Source: Thermoflexus hugenholtzii JAD2
Lineage (GTDB): Bacteria; Chloroflexota; Dehalococcoidia; SHYB01
Direction: 5' to 3'
Length of the DNA stretch: 7,351 nt
NCBI GenBank assembly: GCA_945861815.1
Contig: CAMAVV010000079.1
Span: forward strand, 1-7,351
Within the stretch, counting starts at the first letter, position 1; the number at the start of each line of letters is the position of its first letter. This document shows, in pieces, positions 5,489 through 7,351 of the stretch. Both the position numbers and the translations under genes were made by a program. The notes beneath the pieces are model-generated. The model was not told the origin of the DNA. It saw only the letters and a list, made by a program, of their open reading frames with translations, and ran no database searches.

Positions 5489-7096
5489 CTAGCGTCCGCC
5501 CGTGCGGAAGAGACGCACACGGCGGAATGGCTCCCTGCCCGTGCTCCGGGAAACGACTTGGTTCTTCTCGGCGACCTGGTGCTGTATACGGCGGATATAG
5601 GAGTTTTGGGGACTCAGCTCCACGGTCTCTTCCGCCCCTTCCAACAGCCGCTTCACCGCCGACTCCGCCTCGTTGACCGGGTCCGCCGCCGTCTCATCGT
5701 GCTCGCTCCCCCTGCGCACGCGGGCGTCTAGCAGAGAGAGGAGCGCATCTTCGATCTGATTGCTCGTGTTCTTCCGCAAAACCACCACAGGAATCATCGA
5801 CTCTTCAGCGATCCGCACCGCCTGGGGCCTGTTCCGGTACTGTGCCTTCGTCGTCATCACCGCGTCAGCCCGGCGCGCGTCCCCCGTCACTTCGACAGGC
5901 AGGCCTGTGGCGCGAATCACCTGCTCTGCGCGGCCACGGTTGACGCCATAGGGAAAGATGCGCAGCTTCGGGCCGCCGTTGAACTGGTGCTCCGCCCTGC
6001 GCGGCTCCCGTTCCCGCTGCCAGTCGTCCTCAGGTGCGCCAGCGGCCGAGGCAAGCGCCGGTGACCGCAGCTCCTGGGCCTCCCCCTCAGCGCGCTGAAT
6101 ATTCCCCGCATCGTCGAGCCAGCGTATCTCTGGGGGCGCTGCATGCCCGCGCAGAAGGGCGTCCACGGTGGTCGCTACGTCTTCGTGAACCGAGACACGG
6201 TTCCACGCCAGGATTTCCACAAGCGAATCGAAGGTTGGCGGCGCCTTGCGTTCAAGGATGCTCTTTTGCGTCCCGCGCCGGCGCGCCTCCTCATCGCCAA
6301 GGGTGACCGATTGGATGCCGCCGATAAGATCGGCAAGCGTAGGGTTCACCATCAGGTTTTCGAGGCTGGTACCATGGGCCGTGGCGATGAGCTGCACGCC
6401 GCGCTCCGCGATGGTGCGCGCCGCCAGCGCCTCGGCCTCGCGGCCGATCTCGTCGATGACCACCACTTCAGGCATGTGGTTCTCCACAGCCTCGATCATC
6501 ACTTCGTGCTGAAGGGAGGGTGTTGCCACTTGCATGCGGCGCGCCCTGCCGATGCCTGGGTGCGGGATATCGCCATCGCCCGCGATCTCATTCGACGTAT
6601 CGACAATGACGACGCGCTTGTTGTACTGGTCGGCCAGGACGCGCGCCACTTCGCGCAGCATCGTCGTCTTGCCCACTCCAGGCCGCCCAAGAATAAGGAT
6701 GCTCCTGCCGGAACTGACCAAGTCCTCGATGACTTTGATGGTCCCGAAGATAGCGCGACCGACGCGGCAGGTGATGCCGACGACCTTCCCCTTGCGGTTG
6801 CGCATCCCCGAGATGCGGTGCAGCGTCCGCTCGATGCCGGCGCGATTGTCCTGGCCGAACTCGCCGATGCGCCCAATCACATAGGCCAGGTCTTCCTGTG
6901 TCACCTCTTGGGTGTCCAGCAACAGCTCCCGGTTCAGAAAGCGCGCGGCAGGGAGGCGGCCAAGGTCCATCACGATCTCGAGGAGGGAGGCGATGTCCGG
7001 CTCTTGCTTGAGCAGCTTCGTCACATGGGGCGGCAGCGTATCAAGAAGGAGATTCAGGTCATCGGCCACCGCTTGGTGCATTGCCAGGCTAGTCAC
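5489..7096 (-). CDS. AAA-type ATPase with C-terminal R3H domain (Ycf45/SpoIIIAA-like)
   Basis: A 535-residue protein in three parts. Residues 8-128 are a conserved N-terminal region ending in the GKVVGITCRVGRAIFG segment (103-118). Residues 130-300 form a RecA/AAA-like ATPase of the SpoIIIAA/Ycf45 type, with Walker A GRPGVGKTT (137-145), VDTSNEIAGDGD (165-176), Walker B VVVIDEIGRE (211-220) and the TAHGTSLENL segment (239-248). After a low-complexity polar linker (about 330-375), residues 377-458 form a small alpha/beta domain found in this family. The R3H nucleic-acid-binding domain is at 494-528: YIRRIQHQVAE gives Arg502-x3-His506, and GREPFRRVRLF follows. Function is unknown; ATP-driven binding of single-stranded nucleic acid is inferred. 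The GTG start follows GAGGTGAG (7106-7113) at nine bases; an ATG at 7081 is a weaker option. It sits between a GNAT-like gene and tmk, on the same strand as both. Confidence 0.9.
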   Translation of the reverse strand: MTSLAMHQAVADDLNLLLDTLPPHVTKLLKQEPDIASLLEIVMDLGRLPAARFLNRELLLDTQEVTQEDLAYVIGRIGEFGQDNRAGIERTLHRISGMRNRKGKVVGITCRVGRAIFGTIKVIEDLVSSGRSILILGRPGVGKTTMLREVARVLADQYNKRVVIVDTSNEIAGDGDIPHPGIGRARRMQVATPSLQHEVMIEAVENHMPEVVVIDEIGREAEALAARTIAERGVQLIATAHGTSLENLMVNPTLADLIGGIQSVTLGDEEARRRGTQKSILERKAPPTFDSLVEILAWNRVSVHEDVATTVDALLRGHAAPPEIRWLDDAGNIQRAEGEAQELRSPALASAAGAPEDDWQREREPRRAEHQFNGGPKLRIFPYGVNRGRAEQVIRATGLPVEVTGDARRADAVMTTKAQYRNRPQAVRIAEESMIPVVVLRKNTSNQIEDALLSLLDARVRRGSEHDETAADPVNEAESAVKRLLEGAEETVELSPQNSYIRRIQHQVAEKNQVVSRSTGREPFRRVRLFRTGGR

Positions 7097-7105
7097 GCTG
7101 TTGTT

Positions 7106-7113
7106 CTCACCTC
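7106..7113 (-). promoter_or_regulatory. Ribosome binding site of the R3H ATPase gene
   Basis: GAGGTGAG on the minus strand is a long match to the anti-Shine-Dalgarno sequence. It sits between the TAA of the upstream gene (7115-7117) and the GTG at 7096 with nine bases of spacing. It supports GTG rather than the internal ATG at 7081. Confidence 0.65.
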
Positions 7114-7114
7114 G

Positions 7115-7351
7115 TTAAGCTCTTGCCATCGCGATCTCAGGCTGGCGCACCCGCGCCGTCACATGCTTCACATAGAGCGCGTAGCCGCCGCGCTTCACGA
7201 ACCCGCTAGCCAGTAAGGCGGAGGCCACCGGCTGCTGGTATCCTGGCACAAGGCACAGCGTCGTCGATGCTCCCTGCGCCCCTTGCAGGGCGGCGGCGGC
7301 GAGCGCCCGCGCAGCCTCGCCCTTAGCATCGGTAGCCATAATCTCGATCAT
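7115..7351 (-). CDS. C-terminal part of a GNAT-like acetyltransferase (cut by window edge)
   Basis: The reading frame is open to the right edge, so at least 78 C-terminal residues are present and the first visible Met is probably internal. The pattern GEAARALAAAAL, then CLVPGYQQPVASALLASGF, then YALYVKHV resembles the last part of a GNAT fold: the acetyl-CoA-binding helix, a strand, a helix ending in the GF turn, and a final strand. No substrate can be named. The TAA stop lies 18 bases before the R3H ATPase start, with that gene's ribosome binding site in between, so the two are likely cotranscribed. The GNAT call rests on a short match and is tentative. Confidence 0.5.
   Translation of the reverse strand: MIEIMATDAKGEAARALAAAALQGAQGASTTLCLVPGYQQPVASALLASGFVKRGGYALYVKHVTARVRQPEIAMARA

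Noticed and set aside
6143..7216. Long rightward reading frame of 357 codons opposite the R3H ATPase gene
   Set aside because: It is antisense to a gene with clear Walker and R3H motifs. Its composition (His, Asp, Arg rich) is what a GC-rich gene produces on the other strand, and no family pattern is visible.
1..7351. CRISPR array, tRNA, rRNA, insertion sequence or attachment sites
   Set aside because: No spaced direct repeats, cloverleaf-like sequence, terminal inverted repeats with a transposase, or target duplications were seen; the gaps are too short to hold them.

Overview
This is a compact, GC-rich bacterial chromosomal window, fully coding apart from short gaps. It carries nine genes and no sign of a mobile element, CRISPR array, RNA gene or phage. 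The mix suggests a member of the Chloroflexota, perhaps near the Dehalococcoidia: a lipoprotein with Thr/Pro linkers and a DUF4349 domain, a Ycf45/SpoIIIAA-type ATPase with an R3H tail, and several genes that seem to have little or no 5' leader. This placement is inference; no marker in the window proves it.

Layout. Positions 1-28 are a perfect palindrome, probably the terminator of the leftward pair rsfS (1429-1791) and a DUF4349 lipoprotein (51-1370). The 149-base gap at 1792-1940 is a divergent promoter region. From it rsfS is read leftward from a near-consensus promoter with almost no leader, and a rightward four-gene cluster begins: mnmA (1941-3038), a DinB/DUF664-like gene (3046-3594), rnhB (3618-4289) and yraN (4286-4663). 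The cluster is tight, with gaps of 7 and 23 bases and one 4-base overlap. It faces a second leftward cluster: a GNAT-like gene cut by the right edge (7115-7351), an R3H-domain AAA-type ATPase (5489-7096) and tmk (4722-5447). The two clusters converge across a 58-base gap.

Working together. Most genes are housekeeping: tRNA wobble uridine thiolation (MnmA), silencing of the large ribosomal subunit (RsfS), removal of RNA from RNA/DNA hybrids (RNase HII), dTTP supply (Tmk), plus the conserved nuclease-fold protein YraN. The least understood are the ATPase-R3H protein beside tmk, the DinB-like protein inside the mnmA-rnhB cluster, and the lipoprotein with what looks like a duplicated DUF4349 fold.

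I found no clear novel multi-gene system. The observations most worth checking are the leaderless promoter geometry at rsfS and tmk, an extended LID region in Tmk, the R3H ATPase/tmk pairing, and a perfect TATAAT in the convergent gap that could drive antisense transcription into yraN and rnhB.
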